The translations under genes were made by a program, and so were the position numbers. The notes beneath the pieces are model-generated. The model had not been told where the DNA came from. It searched no databases and saw only the letters and a program-made list of their open reading frames with translations. Shown piece by piece: positions 1 to 17,233 of a stretch of DNA of 64,000 nt; the first letter of the stretch is position 1; every line of letters starts with the position of its first letter. This DNA comes from Meandrina meandrites (taxonomy: Eukaryota > Cnidaria > Anthozoa > Scleractinia > Meandrinidae): positions 41,536,395 through 41,600,394 of the forward strand of contig OY855905.1 of assembly GCA_963693305.1 (NCBI GenBank), read 5' to 3'.

Positions 1-47
1 TGGTTTAAGTCGCAACTGTCAAGTTTCAGGTCATCTTGCACACGACA

Positions 48-175
48 AGTAGATATTCCATGTTATTATTCCACCATTGCGCCATTTTACCATATTAGGT
101 CGCGAGAACGCGCATCATATGACACGTTGTTACACTGTAGAACAGGGCAAAAATAAGGATGGAAAGCGGAGCACA
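48..175. repeat. Dispersed element, inverted relative of 14117-14260
   Basis: The stretch reads as a diverged reverse complement of 14117-14260; shared pieces include the CCACCATTGCG-like block, the CGCGAGAACGCGC block and the ACACTGTAGAACA block. The two copies lie about 14 kb apart in opposite orientation on either side of the first two gasdermin-like copies. Seen directly; that it is a mobile element is inference. Confidence 0.6.
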
Positions 176-224
176 AAATGGCCAGACTAAATGACCCAAA
201 CTTTGACTACTATTGGTGGAATAA

Positions 225-345
225 TAAATCTCTTATTCGATGGTTTAATATAGAACACCTGCGCACCTGCGCACCTGCGCACCTGCAACTCGCAAAATTT
301 CCGCGCGTATTATATGCTAAACCATCGAATATGGTGTACGTATAC
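225..345. repeat. Foldback repeat with a tripled GCGCACCT unit
   Basis: TATTCGATGGTTTAA on the left recurs inverted about 100 bases later, making a hairpin. Between the arms a 10-base unit containing GCGCACCT is repeated three times (about 260-290). The same arms appear at 13965-14108, so this is a dispersed MITE-like family. Confidence 0.6.
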
Positions 346-1052
346 CACCAGAGAGTGTTGCTAAGATCACAGCGCATGATGGGAAGGTTGGGTCTAATAC
401 TGTCGAATATACAACGGTTTTCTAATATTTTGATTGGCTGTATTTTCTATGGCATGGTATAAATTGGTTTACACAACCCATTCAAATCTCGATCGCTTGA
501 ATGCTGGAGGCATAAGAGAAACTTCAAAAATCATTAATAATTCATAAAGAAAATACAAAAGAAATTAATGTTTAATGAGTGTCTTTATATCTGATAAAGG
601 CACGGCTAAACTTTACGTCCAATTTTCTAGGCCAAAATAACCCCACAACTAAATATTAGTGCAAGAATACGTTGATCTACATCAGAAGATATTGAAGCCG
701 TTCAATAAATTCGCAGTTCGTGCGCCTCGTGTTTTAAACTTGATAAAACACTGCTGCTCATTTATTAAACATTACTTAATTCTCATATATGGTGCCTTTC
801 CACCATACTGTGGGTAACCTAGCGAAGCAGACATTACATACTTCCCCTTCTAAACTCTCTTCCATATGTACCTTAAACTTCCGTCACTTAGCTATTAAGG
901 GGATTGGGATCTGTAATTTATCCGGTTAATATTATGAGTTCAAAACGGCACTTGAGACATAAGGGACGGTGTTGGGGAAGAGGTAGAGGTGAAACTGGTG
1001 CGGATAAATGTTATTATCTGCTCAGGTTAACGTCTTATTTTTCCGGTCTCAG
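346..1052. other. AT-rich sequence, no gene seen
   Basis: No exon is visible. By comparison with the two complete downstream copies, this should be part of the first intron of gasdermin-like copy 1, whose first exon would lie left of the window. Confidence 0.4.
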
Positions 1053-2450
1053 TTCTCGAGAGTTTGAAGCGGATGCCTCAAGATCTGCGGAAGTAACCAT
1101 CAAGATGGATAAGGATCAGGGAGTCCTACAGCTTGGAAAGTTAAGCCAGAAATACATTGAAGATTCAGATCTCCGAGCCTTGCTGGCTAACACGTACCTA
1201 GACAGCAAAAAAATGGAGCCTTATGAAGATGATGAACTGCTTCTTATTACTTCTGTGATTTACAGCGAAAAGGTTGAACAAAAAATGAACGGAATGCACG
1301 AGGTATTTATTCTATAAATACACGTATAGTGTTGTCATTTCTATTTTTTTTTTCAATTTTGTTTTATTCGTTGGAATGTTTAAAACAATGCTTAACTAGC
1401 AGAGCTGAATTTACAGCAAGTTTGTCAGTTTCTACCTACAAGTACTCATGTCGGAATGCAGAGTCATCAACGGATTCATAAACTAAACACTACCAACGAC
1501 GAAATGTATTCATGTAAATGGCAGTATACAAGCGCATGAAATAGCTTACTTTAGTTCAAGTTTTATAATCGTAAACTAATGAAATGGTCGTGGTTTAATT
1601 TTTTTAACCCTGGGAAGGCCATGTCCGAGTTACGCCCTGCCTCTGTTTCAAAATGAGTCTATGTGCGAAACCATTCATATGTAAATAAGTTCCACCTTCA
1701 CGTCCGTTTTCATGTCAATTAAAGCAATTTTCATTTGAATGGTTTCCCACAAAGACTCGTTTTGAAACTGAGGCAAAAGGCAACTCTGAAATGGCCTATT
1801 TAGTTATGGCCTAGTCAATGAACATGCGATCTTTGTTATTGTTTAAGGGAAAAGCACGTTAACTGCCAAACGCTTGATGCAAAATGCGAAAATTACATCG
1901 TGAAGGAAGTCTGTCTCTCCTCCGGCCAGAGGCCTCTTTCGTTCTGCCTTGACCGTGACATGGCGGTGGTTCGAAAGCTGGGGAGAGAGGAAAGGAAAGC
2001 ACGCGGGGAGCACCCTAGTTGTCCCCTGCCTCCCTCCCCCTACACACACAGACACAGACACACTCGTACAGGGAGCCTCTGCGGAAGAGAGAGGGATATC
2101 TGTTAATATATAACCAGTTATTAGAAAGTTACTTTACGTCGCGCCGTTTTTTTAATTGATTTACAGACCGAGGAGGAAAGGAACACTCCTTCAGAAGAAG
2201 CGACGGGGAGCGCATCAAGACCAATTCTCTACAAGTGCTGCCGTGTTGATTACAACAAACAGATCAAGCGACTGGAAATCCCCAAAGAAGCTTTTGTTGG
2301 CAAAACTGTTTGTAAGAAAAAATAGATCCACAAACTCCATATCTAAAGAGGGGGATTGCGAGTATGATGGCCCGAATAATACAATATCGACAATGAAATA
2401 ACTAACCAACGAATTCATAGAGATTTTGTCAGGAAAACAGTAATTAGATG
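1053..2450 (+). pseudogene. Gasdermin-like gene copy 1, decayed relic
   Basis: Two exons homologous to exons 2 and 3 of the downstream copies are visible. Exon 2 (1053-1302, 250 nt, acceptor TCTCAG, donor GTATTT) is intact and keeps the conserved LQLGKLSQKYI and ELLLITSVIYSEK segments. Exon 3 starts at 2167 after TTTACAG. It lacks the middle block containing the conserved IPPAV motif, keeps YKCCRVDY and RLEIP, then meets an in-frame TAG near 2322. The sequence around 2425-2440 resembles the exon 3 end of copy 3 but has lost the GT donor. I found no exons 4-6 between here and copy 2, and exon 1 would lie outside the window. A truncated protein of about 225 residues is still conceivable, but decay is more likely. 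The family assignment rests on the better copies. Confidence 0.7.
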
Positions 2451-4851
2451 AAACCGACGAAGACTTGAATTTGGATGAACTTGATCAATAGAAGAGTAAA
2501 GTAACCTTAAAACGTAATTCACAGCGGCGTGTTATCCTCCGACAGGCTGCTGATTATCACCAAACGGTGACTTACTTACTTAATTCCTAGCTCTCTTCTG
2601 GAAAAATAGAGCCATATAACCAAACGGTAACGTGGGTATGAAACAGACTAGCTCAGGTTTTTGCTGTTACCCAACGCATAAACTAACCCTTTATCAGTAA
2701 TATCAAGTGGTTGCCACACCTTAATGTAAAAACTGTCGCCAGCCAGTAAACCTACTCATTCTCGTCTCCAGAGCGACCCACCCCTCTTAGTTGGTGAAGC
2801 CTGGGGCACGAGGAACAATAGACAAATGTTTTGATTGGCAAGATCCAGGGGGAAGAGAAATATTCTTTGTGAAAATACTTGAAAGTCCGACAAAGCGGTG
2901 CCAGGCAACCGATTTGTGCAGTTGTGATCGAATGGTTGCTATGGGCATAGTGAATAGATTTGAAAGGTTATCAAGCTTGACAAAGTTCTTTGTCAAGAAC
3001 ATTTCAAATACTTCGCATCGGGCGCAAAATCCGCCTCTGTTGGCATACTAAACGCGTGAATGCATTAATATAAAAACCTTTTCTAGAAAAACAAAGTTTT
3101 GGGTAAAGTTTTTCTTAGCAACGGCTTGATTGACACATGCATCGCACCGCTGCCCGGCACTGCTATGTCTTCAAAGAAGAATGCTGACTTTCTCCTCCCC
3201 CCCCCCCCCCCCGCCCCCTCCGGCTAGATCTTTCACTTGACAATGACATCCTGAAAATGTCGAAATGTTGCATTTTATTATCGATAATTTTTGAATTGAA
3301 GATTTATCAACGCGCTTTGGCTATTAGACCTTTAACATAAGGATTTAAAATCTAGCCAGTCAAATTAACTGTTTTAAAATCCGTTTGTGGCGAGGCGGTG
3401 TAGGCAAGAGGTATCATAAGGCACGATGAGTACCAGACGGGTATCAATGCTCTTGGTGTCTGAAACCTTGAAGCTGAGGCTGAAACACAATATGAAAGTG
3501 AACGTCCCCTCATCATTTCAAATCTTGACTTCAAATGCGTAAACCTGATTTTAAACTAGTTTTATAGAAAGACCTGCGACGGTTTCAAGCATGGCAGTTG
3601 GAAGTCAATAAGAGTGTTATAAGCTACGTAACATTTTTTTAATTGTCATAAATAACCAAATACAAATTAGAAACAAATCAATAATTTGGCAAAGGCTGAT
3701 GTTTTTGATAATGTTACATTTTTTCGGGACCTAGACTCGCTTGAACTTACGATGTTTGATCACCCATACGGCAGTGACCCTGTAAAAAGTGTTTGCTTAA
3801 GATTATAAAAAATTTATGTTGGATTCGGTTTCGCATGGTAGCGACAACTATTAAGGCGGAGGTTTCTGCTATCTGCCGAATCCGAAGCTTTAGGCGGATA
3901 ACAAAAACAGATGCCTTAATTTTTTCGCTATCATATGAAAATGTTTGACTGTGTTACTTAGGGTAAAGTGTTTTGATTAACTGTTTTACAGTCACATGTT
4001 TCAAATATGCTACCTCAATTGATTACTGTATTACAAGTCTGGAGGTAGTCTGATCTTAAATCTGTCGTTTCCGAGACGAAAGCTATAATCTTCTAATGTT
4101 CTGATGAAGAAATATGGCAAGTTTAGTGTAGTATCACTCGATCATATATGATATCCCAGTTTTTAAAATGGTGTAGTTTAAAGATACTATAACGTTCTAT
4201 GCGTAGGAATAGATATAACTGAAAAATGTGAGTAAGTAAAAGTGTATTTATACAATAAAGAAATGTCCAAAGCCTTTGTATAGATTAAATTCGCTCGGTA
4301 GGGCTTTTCTGTTTTGGGAAGAGTAAAGAAAGACGTCACGCAAAAAAAATCTGCCTATTTCAGACAAATTTCTATCATGCGATTAGTTGCTGCATATCAC
4401 GCTACACATATCACAAGTGGGAAGGATGGCATTGATTTCTGGAGAGATCAATTGCCAAATGACATTTGACATTTAAGAGTTGTTTTAATCAACACATTTT
4501 ATGGCACGACGAGCACGACATGGAACTCGAAATTAACAACCAAAGCGAGACATTCAGTTTGCATGAGATGCCAATATGAAATATTCAACTTACATTATAT
4601 ATTCCTTGGCAGTGAACATTATGATTTTTGATTTTGGTTTTTGATTTTGACATCTTACTCCCTTACGAGTCAACCTTTTGATTTCTGATTTATTTTTTTA
4701 ACACATCACCTTTCCCTGTTCTTCCAAACAAACATAACCATTTATTCGACATTATTGATCATGGTACTTTTTATTTCGCGCAATCTTCGGAGAGGCCATT
4801 TTTCGGAGCGGTACAGAGGCAGATAATAGGTGGTTCGATGTGGTGTTTTTA
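2451..4851. other. Intergenic, no gene; poly-C tract
   Basis: No coding exon is recognised. It contains a near-pure poly-C run at about 3197-3218 and AT-rich filler. I looked for remnants of exons 4-6 of the upstream gasdermin-like relic and saw none. Confidence 0.5.
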
Positions 4852-4860
4852 GGCCAAGGG

Positions 4861-5175
4861 CATTCTCGTCCCCATAGCCCTTTTCGCTTCTCTTAGCCGG
4901 CAGGGCCTTGGCATGAGAAACGAAGGGCTCTGGGGACATGGGATTTTTGTATTAATAGATTTTTTTTATTGGCCGTTTGAAACAAAGAAATCTTGAGCGA
5001 AAGTAAATGTGCCATGACTAGCCCATACAGTATATAGAAACATCACGACTGCATACATGAAGACCGGAAATCCTAGAATCTAGGACTGGAAATCCTTTGT
5101 CTCCAGGGCCCTTCGTTTTTCGTGCCAAGGCCCTGCCGGCTAAGAAAAGCGAAAAGGGCTATGGGGACGAGAATG
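4861..5175. mobile_element. Mutator-type MITE with 9-bp duplication
   Basis: The 315-bp element starts CATTCTCGTCCCC and ends with its inverse. The inverted arms run about 85 bp each (to ~4945 and from ~5095). It is flanked by GGCCAAGGG (4852-4860) and GGCCTAGGG (5176-5184), a 9-bp target duplication with one mismatch, the size expected of Mutator-like elements. The same terminal sequence family ends the larger elements at 25948-28786 and 49719-52689. Confidence 0.8.
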
Positions 5176-5184
5176 GGCCTAGGG

Positions 5185-5914
5185 TGGTTGTTTTGAAAAT
5201 GAAATTTATCTAGGACTGAGCCAGTCTTCGATTTTTGCCAAACTTCACCACAATGATCACATATGACCAAAGTTTGAATCTATATTCGTTTCTTTTGCAA
5301 TAACGGGTACCATTTTCTTTTGTTTCGAAACAAGCTCGATTTTTTTGAAATCTAGACTAACTCTTGGTATTCACTTTTTAATTTGTCAAAGAATAGTAGA
5401 TTGATTAAATGTAGACATTTAATTTAATTTTTAAGCTTTTTTTCGTTCATTTTTCTCTCTCTGCTCCTGAGAAAAGGTCGAAAAACAAACAAAAGTTTTT
5501 TTTTCTGGTTTCGAAAATGTGTCGTCACTTGGTTTACTTCCAAAACAAAAATAAGAAATCTGACAAGGTTTATTTTTGTAGACCATTTTTTGGTAAGATG
5601 CATTCTTTTTACGAAAACGTTGTTTTCTTCTGTCGGCTGGCACGTGTACTGGGTTTTAATTTTAGTCTCGATGATGTAATATAATCCAGACGTAATGAGC
5701 CAAAGAAACAAAATAAAGAAGCCGGATGACGAGCTGATTTACTTATATAGAAACATTTTATTTTCGCTGGAAAGAGAAATTTGTTCATTTCTTTCAGAGT
5801 TCCGTTTGTTGGACTTTGTTTTGTTTGTAAAATTTGTAATGTTGTGTTTTCCGTTTCCCTTATGATTGAAGATTCCACTGGAATTAACTAACTATTTTGT
5901 GCCTTGTGTCACAG
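5185..5914. other. AT-rich intergenic, no gene
   Basis: Only short overlapping open frames without recognisable domains. Likely 5' flanking sequence of gasdermin-like copy 2. Confidence 0.4.
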
Positions 5915-5981
5915 GACATAGCTGACAGAGTTGTTGGTCTCAAGAAATTCAAATCATCTCACTTATTCCGTAGATTTCAAG
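5915..5981 (+). other. Possible 5' non-coding exon of gasdermin-like copy 2
   Basis: Bounded by an acceptor-like TGTGTCACAG and a donor-like GGTATGAT. The coding exon at 6547 begins with an ATG directly after an acceptor AG, which implies an upstream exon; this is the best candidate I see. Inference only. Confidence 0.25.
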
Positions 5982-6546
5982 GTATGATCACATTTTCTTA
6001 GCTATCCTATAATTTATTTGTTTATCTGCTAGTTTTTATAAGGACAGGCAAACAGTAAAATTGAATTCAAGCTGTATTAATTTTTTACGATAAATTTGCA
6101 GTTTAGGTTTTGTTGATGGAAAACTTGTTCCTCAGTAATATAAAAGTATCGTAGTTTGCTATTCATGTGACAAAATCAGGCCGATTACAAACGTGCTGAC
6201 TTAAAACGGCGGTAGATGTCTTTTAAATTATGTTGCAGCTCTTTGTTGTTTCTCAGATTTAATTTGAATTTGGCAGGACTGAATAAAATTCGACGTTTAT
6301 AGCCATAAATTGCCGTCCTATCGTCATACCACTGCCAGGCCAAATTCATTTGAGTTCAGCACGGCAGTAGCACGACGTTTGAAATAAGTCCCAGTCTTTG
6401 AAAACGTTCTGTTCAGCCTCTTCTTTTCTCCTGTTTGTACCTATTTTTTTGTAGAAGCTGCGGTAAGAGTTTCCTTATAAAATCGTTTCCTTGCAAGGTA
6501 GAAAATATGCATATCATACTGAATGTTGGGTTTTTTTTTCTTGCAG

Positions 6547-12505
<5,959 letters not shown>

Positions 12506-12554
12506 AAGAAATATGGTTAATATCGAATCCAAACTTAAAACCTGATTTGAACGA

Positions 12555-12560
12555 AATAAA
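12555..12560 (+). terminator. Polyadenylation signal for gasdermin-like copy 2
   Basis: AATAAA 50 bases after the TGA of copy 2. A further TGAATAAAC lies near 13262. Confidence 0.4.
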
Positions 12561-13960
12561 AAATTTCATGTTTAAAAAGGGACGGGGACGCTCGTCGGAA
12601 AAAAAGTAAGTTAAAATCATAATGGAGACAAATCTGGGCATGGCTATATGTTATGTCCAGTTGACCCACAAAAGATACTAATGTTAAACAGACAAAAATA
12701 TGAATGGCCTTTTTTACGATCAATTGCTTTAATCTATGAAGAAATTTTAAAAAATTCGTGCATGATCGATCTAAACGCAGTATGAAAGCGTTTTTTTTGT
12801 TTCGTTGCATGGAGTTTCTTCGATCGTGAACGCTCTTATCGATAACAAATCCTGAATTTAATCCTCTTAAAGAGTCGACGAGCATCCCCGCAACTTTCAA
12901 AGTCACCATTCGGCTTTGAAAAAGTACTTAATGAGTTTTGTAGTTCAGTAATACTAAAATTAGAATAATTGTCCTCCATGTGTTTGTTTAAGTATTAGGG
13001 TTGTAGACGTAATTTTATATAGATATATACTCGCAGAGATTATTATCAAATTAAGTTACTTAAAATTTCTTAAAGTTATGACCTAGTTGAAAGTAGTAAC
13101 ACCAGGAATTCATTACATTCTGTACGCTGTGCTGCAAAATAAGCTTTGTTTGTAGTTGTACTTATGTTTTTACGACCTATCCAGTATAGTACTCAGTGAT
13201 TTCAGATAACGGAAGGAGGCAACGCCTTTGCTGTACAACAATGTGATGCTTATTTGCATTTTGAATAAACGCGAAGATTTTTTTAAAATAAACATTATAG
13301 CTATTACATATTTGTCACCCCTATCTACCTATGCCCATAATACTGCAGCTAAGAGTTGTTAAAGTTTTTTTAAAAAGGTGACGTCTCAAAAGTAACGGCA
13401 TTTAGCTAAGAACAACTTGTTTTTAATACATGGATATCTTTAGAGTAAGCCTAGAAAACCTAAGGAATGGATTGAAATAAACTTTATTCATTTACTCATT
13501 CATTTTATTATTATTATTGTCCATTGCGCCCTCGTCATCCCACTGTCCTCTTCAAACAAACCATCATTGTAGCTACTAGCATTTCACGTCAATTAACACA
13601 CCGTATTATATTCGCGCTCCCCGATAGTTAAAACTGTTTCAGTTGCAAAGGCATTTTGTTTTGACATTATAAGTGGTGTACCGGGAAGGTGGGCTTTCAA
13701 GATTTTCGGTAAATAACGAGATAGGTTATTTACTGTCCATACATTTCCGACATGTCCGTCGACACTGCGCAACGCACGTTGTCTTGAAAGGCCGTCAACT
13801 TGGTTTCAAATGACCTATCCAACAATTCCTACTAAACTAAAGTAATTAAGCAAAAATATTTCTCCGATGCAAACCAGCTGCTGATTTAAGACCTTGCAAA
13901 ATGAGAGAGTCCTCGACCATACGTGGAAAACGCGCGCAAGCAATGCCTGGTCATGAAATA
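12561..13960. other. Intergenic between copies 2 and 3, no gene
   Basis: Minus-strand open frames here show no domain or splice logic. AT-rich, with poly-A/T tracts. Confidence 0.4.
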
Positions 13961-13964
13961 CATA

Positions 13965-14260
13965 CACCTTATTCGATGGTTTAACATTTCATACGTGCGG
14001 ATATTTTGCGATTTGCGTAGTATTTTTCCGAGCCCCGTAGGGGCGAGGAGAAATACGAGCAATGAGCAAAATGTCCGCGCGTATTATATGTTAAACCCTC
14101 GAATAAGGGATTTGTGATTCCACTATTCTTTCCACTAAGCTTGGTTCGTTTAGTCCGTATTTTTGCCTTGTTCTACAGTGTAATAACGTGTCATATTTTG
14201 CGCGTTCTCGAGACTTTATATGGTAAAATGACGCAATGGTGGAATAATAAAGTGAAATAT
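13965..14260. mobile_element. Foldback element with inverted dispersed segment
   Basis: TTATTCGATGGTTTAA at 13969 pairs with an inverse near 14092-14108 around a GC-rich stem (CCCCGTAGGGGC). The following 14117-14260 is the inverted relative of 48-175. Same family as 225-345. Confidence 0.6.
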
Positions 14261-14948
14261 TTACAGCATGGGAGCGATCGATTTCTAGCACATAAACACT
14301 CGTTCCTGTTTTCAGTTTTTGTCAAAACAAAATAGATAATAGAACTAGCAATTTCTGAATTAATAAATAATTGTAAAATACGAACGCTATTATTATTTAT
14401 TCGAGAATAAAGAAATAACAATAGAACACTTTACAATTTTGTTGGATTTGCATGAAAAAGAACGTGTACCTGTAGATGACGATCATTTTCATATGAATGG
14501 TTTCACACGAAGACACGTTTTGACACTAAAAAAGCAACTCGGAATCAGATATGTCCAGGATTGAACGCTTATGAGATGCACGCTCTTTATAATAAGCATC
14601 ATAAAGTGTCCTCAGTAATAAAAATGTTCACATAATTCTATCAAATATGAAGTAAAACGAAAATGGTCGATAACCCAGTCATATATGAAGTACTTGTTAA
14701 ATAATACCTGCGATCAACTCTGGAGTTAAGTATCTGCCCCGAATAAGAGTTTACCAGCTATAAATATATTTTTTTAACTTTCTTATTTGATTTGCCTTCG
14801 GCTTAAATCTGAAAAATATATCAGCATATTTTGGTTTCGAGACCGGCTGGAACCAGTTACAGCAGCGGAAGAAGCAACATGCCTTCTTCCAATGTGACCT
14901 CCAAAACTTGAAACTAAAACAAAATGTGGACAAAAATGACTGGAAAGG

Positions 14949-15418
14949 ATGACTTCTAAGCATTGCTTTGGCAAAGCATTGCTTAAAATGCTAACAAGTT
15001 TTATTATTGTACCTAGTCAAGCAATCATGTGCTTTAAGTGCATGACAGGGAGTGCCCCAGGTTACTTGACTGAGCAGTTCATTAAACGCTCCGACGTGTC
15101 AAAGCGCTCTACTAGAAACGCACAAGCTCTTGATATCCCACTATTCAGATCTGCCAGTGGAGAGAAAACCTTTTATTATCAGGTTGTTAGTCTTTGGAAC
15201 TCTCTGACACCCAAACTTAAACTTTGCCAATCTCAAAGAGAATTTAAACAATCCTTGTAGCGTCTACTTTTAACGGAATTCTTACGTTAATTAACTTTAA
15301 TTTTTATTATATTCATAGTATATTTATAATATGTATTTATAGGTTTAAGTATATGTATTTATTTAACTCTGAAAAGCCTCATCAGGGATGGGTTAATAAA
15401 TTGTATTGTATTGTATCT
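14949..15418 (+). mobile_element. 5'-truncated LINE fragment (ORF2 C-terminus)
   Basis: The frame at 14949-15260 (103 residues) has the pattern typical of the end of non-LTR reverse transcriptase proteins of the CR1/L2-like type: a segment reading CFKCMTGSAPGYL, then KRSTRNAQALDIP, then VVSLWNSLTPKLK. An AT-rich 3' part ends in TTGTATTGTATTG (about 15400), a simple-repeat tail. The reverse transcriptase core and endonuclease are absent, so this is a dead 5'-truncated copy. Confidence 0.75.
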
Positions 15419-16478
15419 AAATGACAAGAAACCGAAAGATCATATGCCGGAAACACATATGTTTTAGTTTCGTAAGAACCAAACAAGAAAAGCATTCTTA
15501 TTTCTTCAGTGTCAGATGGGACTTCCTTCTTGAAATTTGCTTTTGTTTTCTCGATTTGTGATTACGAATTTCTATTCCCGTGATCAAAAATACCATTTTA
15601 TTCCAGTGATATTTTGGAATCATATACCGAAAGATTTCAATTCTATTTGTCATGTCATGAAATATCTGTGGCACTTGGCGAGATTTCATTTTAGCTTGTA
15701 GGTTTATTGCACCATATCCTCAGTTGGTCTCAGGATAGTCAACCCCAGCAGCTCAGCTAACGTGGATTTTACGGTAAGTTTTACCAACCACATGACTTCT
15801 TGATTATCATGACCTATATCATTCTACCAGTAAGGAAACCAACCTTATCACTTTAAGACAGTTCACCCTGGCGCTAGGATAATTAGCCAGTGCCAGTTTT
15901 GCTTTACACCTGGGTCGAAAGAGACGTTTTTTTACTGTGAGAATTAAGCCTCCTGCAGTCTCAGAACTCAATGTTTCTGCAATAACTGGATTTCAACGCC
16001 AGATTTGTTGTATCGTAATCTTGACACTGAAACAAACTTGGCACCTCTTCTCTGATGATACTTGGATTTCCTAAATAGCTTTTTCTTGGTTTTTCCCGCC
16101 TTTTTATCCAGCCCTGAATGCCGTTCATTTCTTAATTCTTGCGATGTGTAGATTTAAACTGAGCTAACATTGCATATATACCAAAATACAACAAAATGGA
16201 ATCCATATATTTAAGAAAGACAGAGCGAAAGCCGCCTCGAGAACCTGTCAAAATCTATGCACGATAACGATAATATTTCGGTTTTATTATCCGACTCCGC
16301 TTCGTGGAGTACAAATAACGCTCGGAACGAGTACAAATATCTCACGATATTTGTACACAAGGCCGCTTAAACAGGTTCTGTGAAATCGTCTTATCACTTC
16401 TGGTCGCGAGAAAGACTCAAAAACGGTCAAAAGTCAGGAATTCGTCCAAAGAAACGTTGAATAATAAATCTCTTTTGA
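15419..16478. other. Intergenic, no gene
   Basis: No coding exon recognised between the LINE fragment and the foldback at 16479. Confidence 0.4.
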
Positions 16479-16611
16479 GACACTTTAGTGAGTAGTATCG
16501 CTGTACATTTTTACTCGTCATTCTTATTTTGACTCACCCCTCAGCGGAGGGTTTCTCCAAAATACTTCAATACTCGTTAAAATGTACAGCGACACTACAC
16601 ACTAAAATGTC
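16479..16611. repeat. Foldback repeat
   Basis: Arms of about 36 bp: GACACTTTAGTGAGTAG on the left and the inverse ending CACACTAAAATGTC on the right. MITE-like, no open frame. Confidence 0.65.
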
Positions 16612-16646
16612 TGATAAGATGTATTTATTTCAAAGCCATTGTATAA

Positions 16647-16859
16647 TTAAATGGAGGCGAGAAAATACACAAGATACAATATCTTTTGTATATCTATGAG
16701 GTTAAAAACACTTTGGTTGATTTTTTGTGCTTTTTTTGCAATTGTTCGCTCTGTCCAATTGAGGTCGTCATGCAATACACCGAAATACTTGCTACTGTTT
16801 GCTGGTTTTCCACTGTACAAGACACACCCAGTTTCGTCGCCTTGAACCTCTGATGACAT
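16647..16859 (-). pseudogene. Reverse transcriptase fragment (weak)
   Basis: A 70-residue frame contains KYFGVLHDDLNWTE followed by a basic helix-like segment. This resembles the segment after the catalytic core of LINE reverse transcriptases, where a Y-L-G-V ... L-x-W pattern is usual. Only this fragment is present. Weak call made on the motif alone. Confidence 0.35.
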
Positions 16860-17233
16860 AGTAGTAGGTCAATAGCTCATGCCAGCGACCATCTTGGTAT
16901 CATAATCAAAATCAAATTTAACTTATAATTTTTACCTTGGTGTGGTGGTCGGAATGGCTTTATTCTATTCGACTACTGTAAAATCAAATAACTGCAAGTA
17001 TGAACTTTACATTGGAGCAATGTTTTGCCGTTTTGATTCGAGACTCGCTTTACAGCTGTAACGCGCGTGAGCGCTTTTTTTGACGATAACTTATTTATTT
17101 TAAACAATCTGGTTCTTGGATATTGAAACTATTCTGATTATAGTATTACATTGCGCATCCTTACTCATTAAACTTTTCTTACTTATATTTTTGCCTACTT
17201 ACTTACTCACTTAGCTATCTCCTTACTTACAAG

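Noticed and set aside
904..1317. Reading the first frame from the ATG-less start at 904 as the beginning of copy 1
   Set aside because: The homology to the other copies starts exactly after the acceptor at 1052; the upstream part of the frame is intron.
12535..12909. 124-codon minus-strand frame
   Set aside because: No recognisable domain and it overlaps the 3' end of gasdermin-like copy 2 on the other strand.
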